NCBI GenBank assembly: GCA_016872875.1
Contig: VGYW01000463.1
Location: 1-6,300, forward strand
DNA: 6,300 bases
Direction: 5' to 3'
DNA from: Planctomycetota bacterium
GTDB taxonomy: Bacteria; Planctomycetota; PUPC01; DSUN01
The notes under the pieces are model-generated. The model was not told the origin of the DNA and did no database searches. It was given only the letters and a program-made list of their open reading frames with translations. How positions within the stretch are numbered: position 1 is the first letter of the stretch; each line of letters starts with the position of its first letter. The position numbers were made by a program, and so were the translations under genes. Of the stretch, positions 6,121-6,300 are shown piece by piece.

Positions 6121-6300
6121 CGCAGCCCCCACGGGGGCGTACCATATCAGCCCAGGGCTTCGCCCTGATCTTGGCCCACATCTCGGGGCCTTGTAGCCCG
6201 CCGACGCGGGCGACCCAGCCGTAGCCCAGGGCGACCGAAGGGAGCCCTGGGATCGCGCGTCCCCCCCCATCCAAGCCCCCGAAGGGGGCGTTTCACGCCC
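6121..6300. repeat. Cluster of GC-rich hairpins, likely part of a repeat element extending past the window
   Basis: At least six inverted repeats are packed into 180 bases with no credible gene: GCCCC/GGGGC (6125-6138), CAGGGC/GCCCTG (6153-6167), GCCCGC/GCGGGC (6196-6211), CCCAGGGC/GCCCTGGG (6225-6251), GCCCCC/GGGGGC (6275-6289) and GGGCGT/ACGCCC (6286-6300). The last two share bases 6286-6289, so they exclude each other. CCCAGGGC occurs twice (6151-6158 and 6225-6232). An eight-C run lies at 6261-6268. The pattern resembles multi-hairpin intergenic repeats of planctomycete-like genomes. Whether it is a mobile element, a structured RNA or a decayed copy cannot be decided from this fragment. 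Confidence 0.65.

Noticed and set aside
5406..6168. Long plus-strand frames opposite the exported protein
   Set aside because: The minus frame has a signal peptide, ribosome binding site, promoter and family motifs. The plus frames have none and run into the hairpin cluster.

Overview
The window suggests a GC-rich, environmental bacterium, plausibly of the Planctomycetota/Verrucomicrobiota type. This is an inference. It rests on the pairing of a Gfo/Idh/MocA oxidoreductase, a TIM-barrel sugar isomerase and a secreted concanavalin-like domain protein, and on intergenic palindromic repeats of a kind common in such genomes. No rRNA, tRNA or marker gene fixes the taxonomy.

Layout. Bases 1-113 are the 3' flank of the first gene, with no gene or terminator seen. 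A large minus-strand gene (about 114-2171) encodes a soluble protein. It has a nucleoside-2-deoxyribosyltransferase/TIR-like Rossmann module, a second degenerate copy, and a C-terminal region that may hold a third. It is visibly less GC-rich than the rest of the window. A 192-bp divergent intergenic region (2172-2363) carries two outward-facing sigma70-type promoters with identical -10 hexamers (TAGAAT). It separates this gene from a three-gene plus-strand operon: a SIS-domain phosphosugar-binding protein (2364-3281), a Gfo/Idh/MocA oxidoreductase (3327-4337) and a xylose-isomerase-like TIM-barrel protein (4455-5345). Between cistrons 2 and 3 lie a 9-bp tandem repeat, with a GATC in every unit, and a perfect 11-bp-arm palindrome. 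A convergent minus-strand gene (5361-5978), only 15 bp from the operon's end, encodes a small exported DUF1349-like concanavalin-fold protein with its own promoter near 6037-6065. From about 6121 to the right edge the DNA is a cluster of GC-rich hairpins, probably part of a repeat element that runs out of the window.

How the genes work together. The operon combines three carbohydrate enzyme types (aldose/ketose isomerase or deglycase-like SIS fold, NAD(P)-dependent sugar dehydrogenase, metal-dependent isomerase/epimerase). This fits an intracellular sugar or sugar-derivative conversion route, but the substrate cannot be read from the sequence. The secreted protein may act on extracellular glycans and may be related to the same theme. 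The big minus-strand protein looks unrelated to sugar metabolism. By fold it is a candidate nucleotide-processing or nucleotide-sensing protein, and it is the most unusual item in the window.
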